From Zantedeschia hybrid cultivar (taxonomy: Eukaryota > Streptophyta > Magnoliopsida > Alismatales > Araceae): 64,000 bases of DNA. The position numbers and the translations under genes are program-made. Positions 33,308 through 44,984 of this stretch are shown here, piece after piece. The stretch lies in the NCBI GenBank assembly GCA_030544215.1, contig JARZZO010000013.1, forward strand, positions 26,581,229-26,645,228. Reading direction: 5' to 3'. Within the stretch, counting starts at the first letter, position 1. The number at the start of each line of letters is the position of its first letter. The notes beneath the pieces are model-generated. The model was given only the letters and a program-made list of their open reading frames with translations, did no database searches and was not told the DNA's origin.

Positions 33308-34841
33308 TCTGTGGTGTATATGGAGGGTCAGCTGAGAAAGGATATCATTATCTTTTAAGAATTGTATGAAGTTAGTACTCAAGTATTCTCCTCCCTGATC
33401 AGGTCGAAGAGCTTTAATACTCTTTCCTGTCTGCTTCTCTACTTTATTCTTGACCTCCTTGAACTTCTCAGACACTTCCAACTTGTACTTCATTAAGTAC
33501 ACATAGCCGAATCTTGAAAAGTCATCAGTGAATGTGATGAAGTACGAGAAGCAACCTTTAGCTTTGGTAGACATAGGACTTCATACATATGAATGTATTA
33601 GTTTTAAAATGTCCTTGGCATATTCTCTATGTCCAATAAATGGACATTTTTCTATCTTTTCCAAAAGGTAGGACTCACATCGCAAACGATTCATAATCGA
33701 ATGCATTTAAATAACCATGTTTGTGCAACTTTTGCAGTCTGCTTTCACCAATGTGTCTAAGTCTACAATGCCACATGTAGGCTTGGTTCACACAATTCTT
33801 GCTCTTCTTAAGAGCATTATCAATGTGAAGATTGTAGTAAGAAACATCTAAAAGATGTAGACCATTGACTAAATGTGCCGAAACAATTGATTTATTACCA
33901 TAATAAATTGAACAACTTTTGTTCTCAATAGTCAACCTATATCCTATCTTATCCAAACAAGAAACATATATAATGTTCTTTATTATGCTAGGAACAATCT
34001 TCCAATGATAAGACGTCTCCCAATGGAAGTCTGAGGTTTGCTGTCCCTATAACAACAATCGCAACTTTTGCGTCGTTTCCTAGCCTCAGTTCCACCTCGC
34101 CTTTTCTTAGCTTGCGCTTACTTGTTAGCATCTGCATATCATGGCAGCCATGAGAAACACATCCAGTATCTAATACTTAAGATGTAGAATCTCTAACTGA
34201 CAAGTTGATATCTATCCTATGGATATTTGAAGCTTCTGATAGTTTTACTTTTTCATGAGCTTTATCGTTGAGGAACTCCTTGCAGTTCCTCTTCCAGTGA
34301 CCATTCTACTTATAGTTGAAGTAGTCATCCTTTACTACTCCTTTGCCATTGTCCTTCTTAAGCACAAACGTTGGCTTTTCTAGCTTCTTGTTTTTACCTT
34401 TCTTAAAGGCAACTGCTGCTTTCTTCCTTTTATTGGTCTCACCAATTAAGAAGACATTGGGCTTTTTCTTCACAAGGTTGCCCTTTGCAGTTATAAGCAT
34501 ATTATGAAGCTCAGCCAAGGATGTCTGCATCTTGTTCATGTTGAAGTCAACAGTGAACGGTGCATATGGTGTGGGAGCGAGGCAAGTATGAGGTCAGTGT
34601 GCATCTCATTGGGCAAGGGAATCCCAATAGCTTCTAACCTCTTCCTCTTCCATTTATCATATGCGATCATCTCTGTCTCAGGAGCATCTAATGTCGGTTC
34701 AGCAGGAGGATCATCTCCAGAGACGTAGGCAATGTGCTCAAACCTGAAGACAATCTTCTAGTTTCTGAGCCAATTCGAGTAGTTCAGGTCTATCAAAAGA
34801 TTGTCATCAAGTGTACCACAGAGTGGGTTATTCGATGACAT
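33308..34841 (-). pseudogene. Copia-4 gag, protease and part of integrase
   Basis: A start at 34841 (MSSNNPLCG) matches the other gag starts. The gag text is interrupted by stops and small shifts; a recognisable stretch at 34306-34539 reads MNKMQTSLAELHNML and ends at a decayed zinc knuckle (DYFNYK, stop, NGHWKRNC), so two of its cysteines are altered. The protease shows LDTGCVSHGCHD. The GAG-pre-integrase has WHCRLRHIGESRLQKLHKHG (33675-33956). The integrase core piece at 33308-33574 has STKAKGCFSYFITFTDDFSR and stops just before the catalytic glutamate region, where Copia-3 begins. It is close to Copia-1 in sequence and multiply disabled. Confidence 0.85.
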
Positions 34842-34949
34842 TATTTTCCAACAAGAGATAAATAAAATTTATTTAGCAGATGTTTAATTATTAATTTAAA
34901 AATAAGATATGGACTTTTTAATCAAGTTTTAACTCCTACTAATTTTCGA

Positions 34950-35319
34950 CAAATTGTATAACCCTCTGATATATAGAACGGGCGATGCTGACAGTCTCCT
35001 AGTGGGGATCAGAATGTCAATGACTTGCAGTACAGTCTTGTGGATAGCACAACAAGCTGCAATACAATAAAAAAGCGCCTATCTCATGGAACATGCAACT
35101 CCTTGCAATATCCTATCATATCTTTGATCCCCAAAGATTTAATGGTCTTGTGGATAGCATAACAAACTATTAATTCTGGTATAAGTATTACCCTCATTAT
35201 GAGACGGGCATAGATTTGCATGTAGCCCTTGTGGATAGCACAATAAGGCTCATGGTTCCTCTACCCCAATCAATAGGCATCTTATGCCATAGCCATAATC
35301 TTTTCTTACAATTAAACAG
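34950..35319 (-). repeat. Copia-4 leader: spaced CTTGTGGATAGCACAACAA motif
   Basis: Copies begin at 35037, 35147 and 35228. The fourth, at 35322, is split by Copia-5 and resumes at 38774. Spacings of 110, 81 and 94 match Copia-1. The hairpin position upstream of gag is here GGGCGATGCTGACAGTCTCC, with the pairing partly lost. Confidence 0.8.
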
Positions 35320-35324
35320 GTCTT
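35320..35324 (+). other. Left target-site duplication GTCTT of Copia-5
   Basis: GTCTT immediately before TGTTAG. The second copy is at 38769-38773 after the LTR end CCTAACA. Confidence 0.92.
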
Positions 35325-35852
35325 TGTTAGTCTTAGGTGGCCTACAAGCGAATATGACTTTGTAAAAATTCGTTCATTTATTAATAATATGGCAATTAAT
35401 ATAAAATGTAGCGAACGGGATGAGCAGGCCAGGCTGCAGCTCAACCCTGGCCGCCCCCTCCTCTCTTCCTCTCTCTCTCTGGCGCCCCAGGCCGACTTTG
35501 TTCTCTGAGTCTGCTTTGCTGCTTCTCCGATTCCTGTCCATGGGAAATCGACTGTGCGTCACGGCGGTCGTTGCGGCGAACGGCGAAGGGTTCGTGGGGT
35601 GCGACCAGAGAGGAACGTGAGTATATCCACCGCGAGGAGGATCACATAGACTTCGCTAGAGGCCGGACATCTGCACGGCTGGCGGTGTCACACCGACGGA
35701 ACCATTCGATCGCGGATTCGAATTCGCGCGAAGGTAATAATCCGATTAACTGTTATTCGGATTTTAGTTTTATCGAAACGGGAAAATCGGATTGCTGGTT
35801 TTATTTTAATTTTTGTTGCGTGAGCGATCCGGAGAAACACAAGAACCCAACA
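35325..35852 (+). repeat. Copia-5 5' LTR, internally deleted
   Basis: The first about 70 bases match the start of the 3' LTR, then the sequence jumps from ATTAATAATATGGCAATT to AATATAAAATGTAGCGAACG, which in the 3' LTR lies about 1 kb further on. A GTTAAT-like microhomology is present at both breakpoints. It ends AGAACCCAACA at 35852, followed by GTGGTAT. Confidence 0.85.
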
Positions 35853-35999
35853 GTGGTATTTAAATTAATAACTAATTTTAAATGGCTAATTTAAGTGTTA
35901 AATTAGTAATCATTAATTAATTAATGTTAATTATTACTTTAAGAGTTAATTTAATGATTAACATAAATTATCTAATCTAAGAGTTAGATTAACACTTTT

Positions 36000-37183
36000 T
36001 GTATATGATACAACCTGAAGGTTTCACATCCAAAGAGTTTCTAGATAGAGTGTGCAAGCTTCAGAGGTCCATTTATGGACTGAAGCAAGTTTCTCAGAGT
36101 TGGAACATAAGATTTGATGAGGCTGTCAAGTCCTATGACTTCATTAAGATTGAAGATGAGCCTTGTGTATACAAGAAGACCAGCGGGAGTGCATCACCTT
36201 CTTAGTTCTTTACGTAGATGACAAACTACTCATTGGGAATGATGTAGCTATGATGTCATCGGTAAAAATCTGGCCGTCGAAAAACTTCCTCATAAAATAT
36301 TTGGGAGAAGCATCCTACGTATTAGGAATATAAATCTATAGAGATAGATCAAAGAGGATGCTTGGAATGACCCAATCCTTGTAGATAGATACCATTGTCA
36401 AAAGGTTTAGCATGAAAAATTCCAAGAGAGGTCTCATACCGATGAGACATGAAATTTATCTCTCAAAGGAGTCTCCTAAGACTCCTAATAAGAGGGCATT
36501 CATGGATAGAATACCCTATGCCTCTGCCATAGGATCTATCATGTATGCCATGCTATGTACACGGCCTGATGTAGCATATGCTCTAAGTGTTACGAGCATG
36601 TTTCAGGCTGATTTAGGCGAAGAGCATTGGAAGGCAGTGAAATGTATACTTGAGAAGAACTAACGATATGTTTTTTGTCTATGGAAGGGGTGATTTGAAA
36701 CTGCGAGGCTATGCTGACTCGAGTTTCCAGTCAGATTCAGATGATAGCAAGTCTACATCTGGATTTGTGTTTACTTTGAACGGAGGTGCAGTGTGCTGGA
36801 AGAGTTCCAAACTAGAAACCACTGTAGATTCGATGATTGAAGCTGAGTACATCGCTGTAGCTAAATCCGCCAAGGAAATTGTGTAGTTGAAGAAGTTCAT
36901 TACTGACCTTGGCATTGTTCGCTACATGTCTGATCCTGTTTCGCTGTTGTGTGACAACAATGGGGCTATTCCACAAGCGAAAGAGCCTCCGTCTCATCAG
37001 AAATCGAAGCATATTTTGAGGCGCTTTCATCTCATCACAGAGATCATTATTAGAGAAGATGTAGTAGTGGAAAGAATTCCATCCGCCGATAATGTAGCAT
37101 ATCTACTGAAAAAGCCATTAGCTTAAAATGTGTTTGAACGTCACCTAGAGTCTATAAGTTTAGTATATAAAGGTGATTGACTT
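36000..37183 (+). pseudogene. Copia-5 RT/RNase H remnant
   Basis: Begins in mid-RT (YMIQPEGFTSKEFLDRVCKL, then SIYGLKQVSQSWNIRFDEAV), shifts frame near 36195, and has YVDDKLLIGNDVAMM (catalytic DD retained), LGEASYVLGI followed by a stop, KRMLGMTQSL with a stop, then RPDVAYALSVTSMFQ. The RNase H part has DSSFQSDSDDSKSTSGFVF, AEYIAVAKSAKEIV with a stop, and DNNGAIPQAKEPPSHQKSKH. It ends FERHLESISLVYKGD. At least one frameshift and four stops. Closest in the window to the RT of Copia-1. Confidence 0.9.
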
Positions 37184-37187
37184 TAAT

Positions 37188-37200
37188 CCAAGTGGGAGAT
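37188..37200 (+). other. Copia-5 polypurine tract
   Basis: CCAAGTGGGAGAT ends exactly at the 3' LTR start TGTTAGTC. The same AAGTGGGAGA tract precedes the Copia-2 3' LTR pieces. Confidence 0.88.
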
Positions 37201-38768
37201 TGTTAGTCTTAGATGGCCTACAAGCCAATATGACTTTGTAATCTCGTTCATTTATTAATAATATGACAGTTAATTCATTATGTGTAATTTGTATTAATTA
37301 TCATCTCACAATGAAGTCTGTGAATATGTACAATAGTGATCAGATTATGATGAGATCATACTAATGAGACTGATCATTTATATACACATATTCTTAATAG
37401 TTCATAGTCGGAGGACATCCGATAAGGACATAAGATATCCAGTTAGACTAGTACATATTACTCCTATTCATACGATGAGGGTGACTGATCTCATAGTCAC
37501 TTGTGTGGAGACACTAAGGCGAATCTGTAGGTGCTCATTAGAGAATGAGCTCACAGAATTGATCCGATTGAATCACTAGATGATATAGTACTTCACTATC
37601 AACCAGCTTGATTCAATTGTCGCAGTTGCGCGGATGGTCCTCGGACCTGAGACACCAAGGACACCTTATCGGTGGACTTCTGTGCTTTGACCTTGGCTTA
37701 TAAATCTCTATCCACAGGATTCTAAACAGCCAAGGATCGGGTATAGCGGAATACAGTCGAAGGGAATTGAGTATCAATAAGGAATCATTCGCTCTCGATA
37801 CTTAGAGAGAGAATGCTATAGGAAGGATGCACTGAAGTCCCTAGCCAGGGCGGACGACAATATTGGAAAAGGAGTTTTTCGTTATTATTCAGCAACATCC
37901 AATCCAAGTGAGTTGGCCGGTTAGGGTTTGACGGTACACCATACCCTGAGTTGACTCTAGAGCATTGAACGAATGAAGGATTATATCTACACGGTAATTG
38001 TCGGCAGAAAGGTTCCAAGAGTGGGTTGCTTAACCCTGATACCTTTCAGGTTCACGCGGTGTTGCTTGGCACCCAATGTGATCAGAGGCCCGTTCAAATT
38101 TAATGTGCGGCATTAATTTGATTGATTAATTAATTAATATGAGTTATTAATTGATTAATCAGGTAAGTGAGGAGTCACTGGCTTACTGGGCCATTAACCG
38201 GACTGGTTATTGGGCCTAGAGGGTCACATACAAATGGTTCTCAAGGCGATGGATTATAAAGTGGGTTTTATATAAACTGGGGGTTTTTATGAAAAACCGT
38301 GCGGTTAATATAAAATGTAGTGAACGGGCTGAGCAGGCCAGGTTGTTGCTCAACCCTGGCCCCCCCATCCTCTCTTCCTATCTCTCTCTGGCGCCCTAGG
38401 CCGGCTCTATTCTCTAGGTCTGCTCCACCACTTCTCCGACTCCCGTCTGATGGAAAATCGACCGTGCGTCGCGGCGGTCATTGCCGCAAACGGCGAAGGG
38501 TCCGTGGCGTGCGGCGAGCGACGACGTGAGGATATCCACTGCGAGGAGGATCGCGTGGACTTCGCTAGAGGCCGGGCATATGCGCGGCTGGCAGTGTTAC
38601 ACCGACAGAACCAATCAGTCGCGGATTCGACAGAACCAATCAGTCGCGGATTCGAATCCGATTAACGGTTATTCAGATTTTAGTTTTATCAAAACGGGAA
38701 AAATGGATCGTTGGTTTTATTTTAATTTTCGTTGCGTGAGCAATTCGGAGAAACACGAGAACCTAACA
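37201..38768 (+). repeat. Copia-5 3' LTR (1568 bp)
   Basis: TGTTAGTCTTAGATGGCC to GAGAACCTAACA. It contains the shared blocks in reverse orientation (GGGCCTAGAGGGTCACA, GCGGTGTTGCTTGGCACCC). A 24-base phrase containing CAGAACCAATCAGTCGCGGA is tandemly duplicated near 38630-38655. Confidence 0.9.
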
Positions 38769-38773
38769 GTCTT
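38769..38773 (+). other. Right target-site duplication GTCTT of Copia-5
   Basis: GTCTT directly after the 3' LTR; the Copia-4 leader motif then continues as GTGGATCACAAAG. Confidence 0.92.
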
Positions 38774-41029
38774 GTGGATCACAAAGCAAACCTGCCTAAA
38801 GTAATCGAATCCTATGACTATAGTGATGGAGGACCACGCGGTAAGTTCTCAACTACTCACGTTACGACTTATAATTTAGCGAGGATTTTTAGATAACTTT
38901 TATCTTGGTCTCACCTAGATAGTATACCTGCTTTGATTCATAATAAAAAATAACAACAATGCATCTTATACATGTCAAGTGTGGTTGTTGATAGCACAGT
39001 GGTTTGACTAGAGCAAACTAGTCAAACGCATACACAATCTACTATAACACTTACATTAGACAACTAGCAAACATATAGGCAAGAGATCTTCATCATATCG
39101 CCTTCCTCATTGCAGTTGTAGATCATCCTCGCTCCTTCCTCAGTCGGCTCGATCTTATTACAATAAATTCTAAATTTACATGTAAATTGAAGAAGGCCCT
39201 ATGGCAAGTACAAAAAGAGAGAGGTAGAAATACATCGGAGTATGAAAGAGAAAGAGAGGTATGCAGACCTCTATTTATTAACAATTAATAAACATTCACT
39301 CAAACATCTACGATCCACTTACATCATCACATGAAGTATTAAATAAGTGCATATCTATGACCACGGTGTGTTTTATCCATTTCACACAAGATAAGCGCAT
39401 CACATGGCTAAAGTAAAAGAGTTTCAAAAAATAAATAATTGACTTTCAAAAAACTTAGTTCCAATAAAAAGTTGGCATTTGAATTTTGAAAACTCATTTA
39501 ATTATCTTAACATGCAATTAAATGAAATTTAATAGTATATAACACACATCACATGTACACACACTCCAAATTAATAAATCCAGAATATTCTATACAAATT
39601 AGAACATTTCTAAAAATTAAAACAGTCTAACATTTAGATTAAATAATATTAATAATCTAACAATTAGCCTATTAATAATTAATTACTAAGCTAACTCTTA
39701 GATTAGTCAATTAAAGTTAATCATTAATTTAACACTTAAATTAATAATCAACTCTAATTAATTATTAACAACTAATCTAATTCTTAGATTAGTCAATTGA
39801 TGTTAATTACTAATTTAACTCTTAAATTAAATTAACACTAATTAATTAATAACTTATAATCTAACTCTTAAATTAGTTAATTAAAATTAATTATTAATCT
39901 AACTCTTAGATTAGTTAATTAATGTTAATTACTAATCTAACTTTTAGATTAGTTAATTAAAACTAATTACTAATTTAACACATAAATGAATAATTAACTT
40001 TAATTAATTAACAACTATTTGTTAAAATTTATGATTCCATAATCATTAGTGCCCAAATATATAAAATTGTGTAACAATTTAGTTTTTCAAAATAATTTTG
40101 AATTTAAATTAAAATCTAATTTTAATTATATTAAATAGGCTTGGGGTTTATGGGTCAAAATTGGAAATAGGGGGAAGAGTGGGCTCAGCCACTTTGGCCG
40201 AGCTGGCTCGGACCAGACGCCTAATAGTTGGGCGCCTAGGCTCTAGCCCGATCCAGCAGGGACCCGATCGGACCAGGCTAGGGCGCTTGGTTGCCCCCCA
40301 AACCCGACACCCCCTTCCCTAATAGAAGCAGTAGGTATCCCCATGGTGGCTGGCGGTTGCAAGGGCCCCCCGGCGGCCGGCGCCCCAGCGTCGCCTGGCC
40401 CGGCCGGCGACGCCTCCGGCATTGGCGGGCACGTTGGTGAAGCCCTAAAATCCTGTTGGCCGAGCCCCTTCTCTCCCTTTGTTAGATTTGAACGCAGGAA
40501 CAGAGGAAGAAGACCCCCTTTGCAATGCCTCCCTAGCTAACTCCAATGGCATCTCCAATGTCGGCTACTAGTGTTGGTGGTGACCAGTGGGGTCCTTGGT
40601 CATGCCAGGACCCCCGACCACCTCCCCATCACATGGGGATGCCCGATTGAAGCCGCCGACCCATGTCGTTCTTAGTCTCACGAAGAACACAAAACCCCCT
40701 AAAAAAATTTCGATTTTACAGAATAAAATAATCTTATTATTTTGTGTTCATCATATGAATACGGATTCAGCAAATAATCGAACTCGCGCATGGAGTAAAT
40801 CATGAAAAAATTAATTCTGAGACCGGAACGGACGAGAAACAATGGCCGTAGATGGAGGCCCAGTCTGCCGTCCATAACTTGATGGCGGTCCAACTAGCCA
40901 TCTAGACTCTCACTGTCTCCGAAAAATAAATTTTTCATGGCCCAAAAAATTAAAATAAAATTGAAGAACTCTAACATGATGTTACAATAGAGATCGTTCT
41001 TCCTAGTTGCATCAACAGGAGCCTAAACC
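38774..41029 (-). other. Copia-4 leader, distal part
   Basis: The continuation of the Copia-4 untranslated leader. About 39600-40030 is AT-rich with many TTAGATTAGTTAATTAA-like units, and about 40180-40620 is GC-rich. The rest follows the Copia-1 leader. About 40850-40930 and 40950-41020 contain wording not shared with Copia-1, so the PBS-proximal part may be a mosaic. No coding region is supported. Confidence 0.75.
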
Positions 41030-41044
41030 TGACTCTGATACCAG
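41030..41044 (-). other. Copia-4 primer binding site
   Basis: The minus strand reads CTGGTATCAGAGTCA, one or two changes from the initiator-Met PBS, abutting the LTR edge TGTTGGGTTCG. Confidence 0.88.
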
Positions 41045-42608
41045 TGTTGGGTTCGACTGATGCAACAAAAATAGTCTAAAATAAATCACACGAGATTTAT
41101 CACTTTACACAGAATATGTTATCCTATGAAAATTGATGCCGAATTCCATGAAGCTTTTAGCTGCACAAATGTCCAACCTCTAGAGCTTAATCCACACCAA
41201 CCCTCGCAGCGACGGAGCTCTCCTTCTCCAAAACCTACACAAACCCTCTTGCTTCAAGAACCTAGGAAGAGTCCAACTCCTCCTTCTTTTCTTGACGGCC
41301 AACTATGGAAATGGGTTGATTAGCTTGTGGGTTGAAGAGAAGATGGGTTCATATAAAGGATTAAAGGCGGCAGCTTGAACCGCTCATTTAACTAATCCCG
41401 TCATTTTACCGCCTCGCCTAAAAGTAACTGTGGTTAAATGTTAACCCGATGACCTTTTATATATCAATATATTATTATTAGCTCATTTATCAAATAAGCC
41501 TAATAATATATATATTATATATATGTACTTTATATTATTGTATATATACTTTTAAGTCATTTATAAATTCTTTTCCCAAAAGAATTTAATATTTTAGTAT
41601 ATTTTTTCATACAATAATATTATGTTCCGTAAGAGTTATTTGTGTGTGATCCTCTAGGCCCATTATCACTCTGGTTTAAAGATCCATTAACTTCTAATCT
41701 AATTAGAAGTAAATTAAATCGGTTATTCTCAATAACCGTTTAATTTGTTTCGGACCTTTTTGATCACGTTGAGTCGAGCAAATCTGCGTAATCCCAGAGG
41801 ATGCCGGGTTCATCTTCACCCTATCTAGCACCTGTAAGTCTTAAGTTACCGTGTCGCTATAATCTCTCGCTCATTCTATGAGTCCGATCCAATCATGTGG
41901 TATGGTTTCATCAAACCACTAGTGATCGTGTCGTCTGACCATGACCTCCATAATAATTTCACGTTTGTTCTAAACGAACTGATACCACCCTGGCCAGGGA
42001 TTTAGTTGAGTGTCTATGTCATGACTCATTAACTGTCTGTGATATACCTGATAGTGAGTGATCTCCTCTTGACTATTAATGGTCTTCATATGTATCCCGA
42101 TGTGGCTAATAATTCGGTGTTTCATGACTTATGGTTAAAGTCACTTAACCAAACATTAAATCACACCAGTCCTCACGTATGACCTCATTAATGTCTCAGA
42201 TCAAAGGATCAACGATACTACTGAGACAGATAGATCTTCAGTTGACATTAGGTATAATTAATCATCTGAAGATCCATCAGCGAATCAGTTCAGTGAACAT
42301 CCTCCCAAGATGAGCACCCACGCATATATGCTTGTGCCCCGCACCTATGACCGTGAGATTGGTCATCTACACATCATGCGTGTTGATTTATAAGTAATCA
42401 ATATCCCAGAGTGATTACTCTCCAATCAAGAACAATTTAAGGTATGTGTCCATATACAGTTAAACTCACATTCGAGATCTCATCTCGAAATTGACTTTAC
42501 AACCACATATCCTAGGGACAATGCAAAGTAATCTACGAATTACAAGTTTACGCTCTAATTACCACTTAATTATATTGAACAAGATTGTACAACACATTAG
42601 GCCTACAC

Positions 42609-44942
42609 TGTAACGACCCGCCACCCTATGATCGGAAACCCGATCACTAAATGGGTGTCAAATCATTATCCGCGGTCTTACACCCGGATCTCATACACAC
42701 ATCTGGAGGAGTAAGCGTTAAACGAAGCTAAATATAACAATCACACGGACTTCAAGGAATTTACAAGTGCGCAGGAAGGAAATTAATAATGTCCGTATAC
42801 AGTCCAACAATAATTACACAGTCCAACGAATTAAATAAGTACAGGCAGAAGCAAAGTACAACAACATCGGGGCATACCCCGGAACTGAGATAGCTGCTGG
42901 TCCGCACACCAAGGAGAGCACCACACGCCGCCACTGGCCAAGGGGTCCACACATGAAACCGCAGGGAGTGAGCCACACTAGAATTGGGCTCAGTAGGGAT
43001 CATCCGATCCCCTGCCTCCCACTCACACACCCACAAGTGAAGTAACACAGCTAAAGGTAAAGTAAGCAAGTAAAGCAGTAATAACTATTCCTAAATCTCG
43101 ATATAAATCACATGCATTCGAAGGTAACATGCATATCTCTGAAACCATTCTAGCAAGGAGCCTACAACCAACGTCTCGGCAAAACACGCCAACACACAAC
43201 CGAAAGTGGGAAACACCGATCCGCTGAGACCAAACAGTAACCCCTCGGATAGCACGCTGGCTACTCCGGCCCAACTGGCTCAGGTGGTTACTCCTTCCCC
43301 CAGCACGAGTGACACTTCACAGGTGCCACTCCGACACCGGTACTAGCTAACCCTGGGGTTCACTAGGTGAACCTCTCTCACTAGGCGTCACCCCGCCACT
43401 GCTCCCACCGGCGCTGTGTCCCACCCACACCGACACAGGGTGTCAAGCGCTACAACTGTCACTCTAGGTCCACAGTAGCATAAAACACAGCACAGTAAGA
43501 AGTCTACGGTCGCACGAAACACAACGCGGTGCGATCCGGTCACAAGGAATCCATCATCATCGAGTATATTTAAAGCATGCATTAACTGAACTATCTAATG
43601 GTGTAAACACATATTAATAGCATGAATTAAGGTGGTTCTGTTTTGAATCGCGTCGCCCAAAGCCGACGCCATTCAAGCCTCATAAACTGGTACATGTGAA
43701 TTCTCGGTCTCAGAACATAGCTTAAAAGGGGTCGCTACAGGTAGCTGCCTATTAAAACGTGTCGCTGTCCTTCGTCGCCTAACAGTGACAGAAGCAGGGA
43801 CAGGCTACGGTTGATTCTCTTAAAACGCGTCGTCCTGGGAAGCCGCCTTTTTGAAAGGCGTCGCTATCCCTGGACCCTATTCACCATGGAAATCTATTTT
43901 AACAGAAACCGCTTATGGGACATTTCTGCCTAAATGGCGTCGTCCTAGGAAGCCGCCATTTGAAATGACGTTGTCCCAGCGCGACGTCATTTAGGGCCAG
44001 AAGCCGGTTTCCTGCAACTTGACCCGAGGGTCCCCTTTTAACCCTAAATTCATCCCAAAACGCCCAAGAGGGGGAAAACGAAAAGGGAAACCAAATCACC
44101 ATGTGAAACCCATAAATCCTCATTCATAGAAACCCCCATTGAACCCCCTTAACATGCTCATTCTACCCAAAAACCCCATATTCGCGTCATGCTTCACACG
44201 GGAAATACGGATGAAACGACTATAATACATGCAAGGTTCGTCCTCCTACCGGTTACTTGAACTCCTCCTGGCTTCGTGCGGCCGAACTGCCGCACCGCAG
44301 ACCGCCGCCGGTACCCCCGAAGACGTCGCCACTCCGCCGGGACGTCGGCCGCTGTCCGGAGAATGAAACACCGCGAAGGAAGTGGTGGTGGTAGTGGTAA
44401 GAGGTATAGAGGTATTGGAGTGGTGGAAGAGGAAGAAAGGGGAGGGAAAGGGAAAGAGGGAAACGGAGGGGCGGAGAGAGGGAAGAGAGAGAGTGAAATG
44501 GTGAGAATGAGAGAAAGGAAGGAAAGCTCGCGGGGTCAATCTGAAACAGGGTAAAACGCGTCGTGCGATACAGACGTCTATCAGATGACAGGACGGGCCG
44601 TACTGACAGAGGCTTTGAAACGCGTCGCTCACTAAAGACGCCGTTCAGACGACAAGACCGGCACCGTACACTGACATCCAGGGCCGTACTCTGAATGGCG
44701 TCGTCCAACAAGGACGCCATTCAGACGACAAGACATGGGCCGAACTCTCGCGGCCCGAAGCCCGCCCACGTGGCACAACAACAACCTAGCTAAATGGCGT
44801 CCACATAGCAGGACGCCGTTTGAAAGGCGTCATGCATCCTAAACGTCATTTAGGAGGCACTCCCCAGACCCATCAGGACCCAAATCAGGGGATCCGGCCC
44901 GAAACCGACCCAAAAACTGAACCTGAATCCTCAATCCTTACA
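42609..44942 (-). mobile_element. Solo LTR, probably Ty3/gypsy, with TACAC target duplication
   Basis: TGTAACGACCCGCC at the left and CTCAATCCTTACA at the right give inverted TGTAA/TTACA edges. TACAC flanks both sides (42604-42608 and 44943-44947), proving a clean insertion of 2334 bp into the Copia-4 LTR. TGTAAC...TTACA edges are common in plant gypsy LTRs (family knowledge). There is no PBS, PPT or internal coding region, so it is a solo LTR left by LTR-LTR recombination. Orientation is uncertain; minus is preferred because the hairpins would then lie in U3. Open frames inside (for example 44253-44720 minus) are low-complexity. Confidence 0.82.
43644..44853. repeat. Array of short hairpins, type CTAAATGGCGTC-loop-GACGCCATTTAG, in the solo LTR
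   Basis: Hairpins of 32-35 bp lie at about 43644-43675, 43752-43783 (weak), 43821-43852, 43930-43962, 43960-43994, 44551-44583, 44614-44648, 44691-44724, 44790-44822 and 44820-44853. The one at 44691 has perfect 12-base arms (CTGAATGGCGTC/GACGCCATTCAG). Loops of about 10 bases differ in sequence. The hairpins are separated by unrelated text, including a purine-rich stretch at 44380-44530. Confidence 0.85.
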
Positions 44943-44984
44943 TACACGGCCATAATTGGTCTGTAGGACACCTAAAAACTAACA

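Larger units (their letters stand above)
35325..38768 (+). mobile_element. Copia-5: internally deleted plus-strand Copia element with intact termini
   Basis: A 3444-bp element flanked by GTCTT on both sides. The 5' LTR (35325-35852) is only 528 bp because about 1 kb has been deleted from its interior; the 3' LTR (37201-38768) is full length. The PBS is reduced to GTGGTAT, followed by a short AT-rich leader remnant. All of gag, protease, integrase and the first part of RT are gone. What remains is RT/RNase H, PPT and LTRs. It inserted into the fourth spaced motif of the Copia-4 leader, in the opposite orientation to every other Copia element here. Confidence 0.92.
33308..44984 (-). mobile_element. 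Copia-4: remnant retrotransposon split by two later insertions
   Basis: A minus-strand element: 5' LTR 41045-44984 (interrupted by a solo LTR), PBS 41030-41044, leader 41029-38774 continuing at 35319-34842 (interrupted by Copia-5), and gag-to-integrase 34841-33308. The rest of pol and the 3' LTR are missing because the sequence ends against Copia-3 in mid-integrase. Continuity across Copia-5 is proven by the GTCTT duplication and by matching leader text on both sides with Copia-1 (3540-3660). The flank after its LTR begins CCTTT and is another Copia LTR, so Copia-4 itself inserted into an older Copia LTR. Confidence 0.85.
41045..44984 (-). repeat. Copia-4 5' LTR, interrupted by a solo LTR
   Basis: LTR pieces 41045-42608 and 44948-44984 join, after removing the insertion and one TACAC copy, into an LTR of about 1601 bp ending GACACCTAAAAACTAACA. 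That end matches the edges of the other Copia LTRs (for example CTACCTAAGATTAACA). Much of the interior is more diverged from Copia-1 than the LTRs of Copia-3 or Copia-5 are, so it is a distinct subfamily. Confidence 0.8.

Noticed and set aside
43644..44853. Hairpins as bacterial-type terminators or a CRISPR array
   Set aside because: Plant LTR context; no T-run after the stems, irregular spacing in this LTR.
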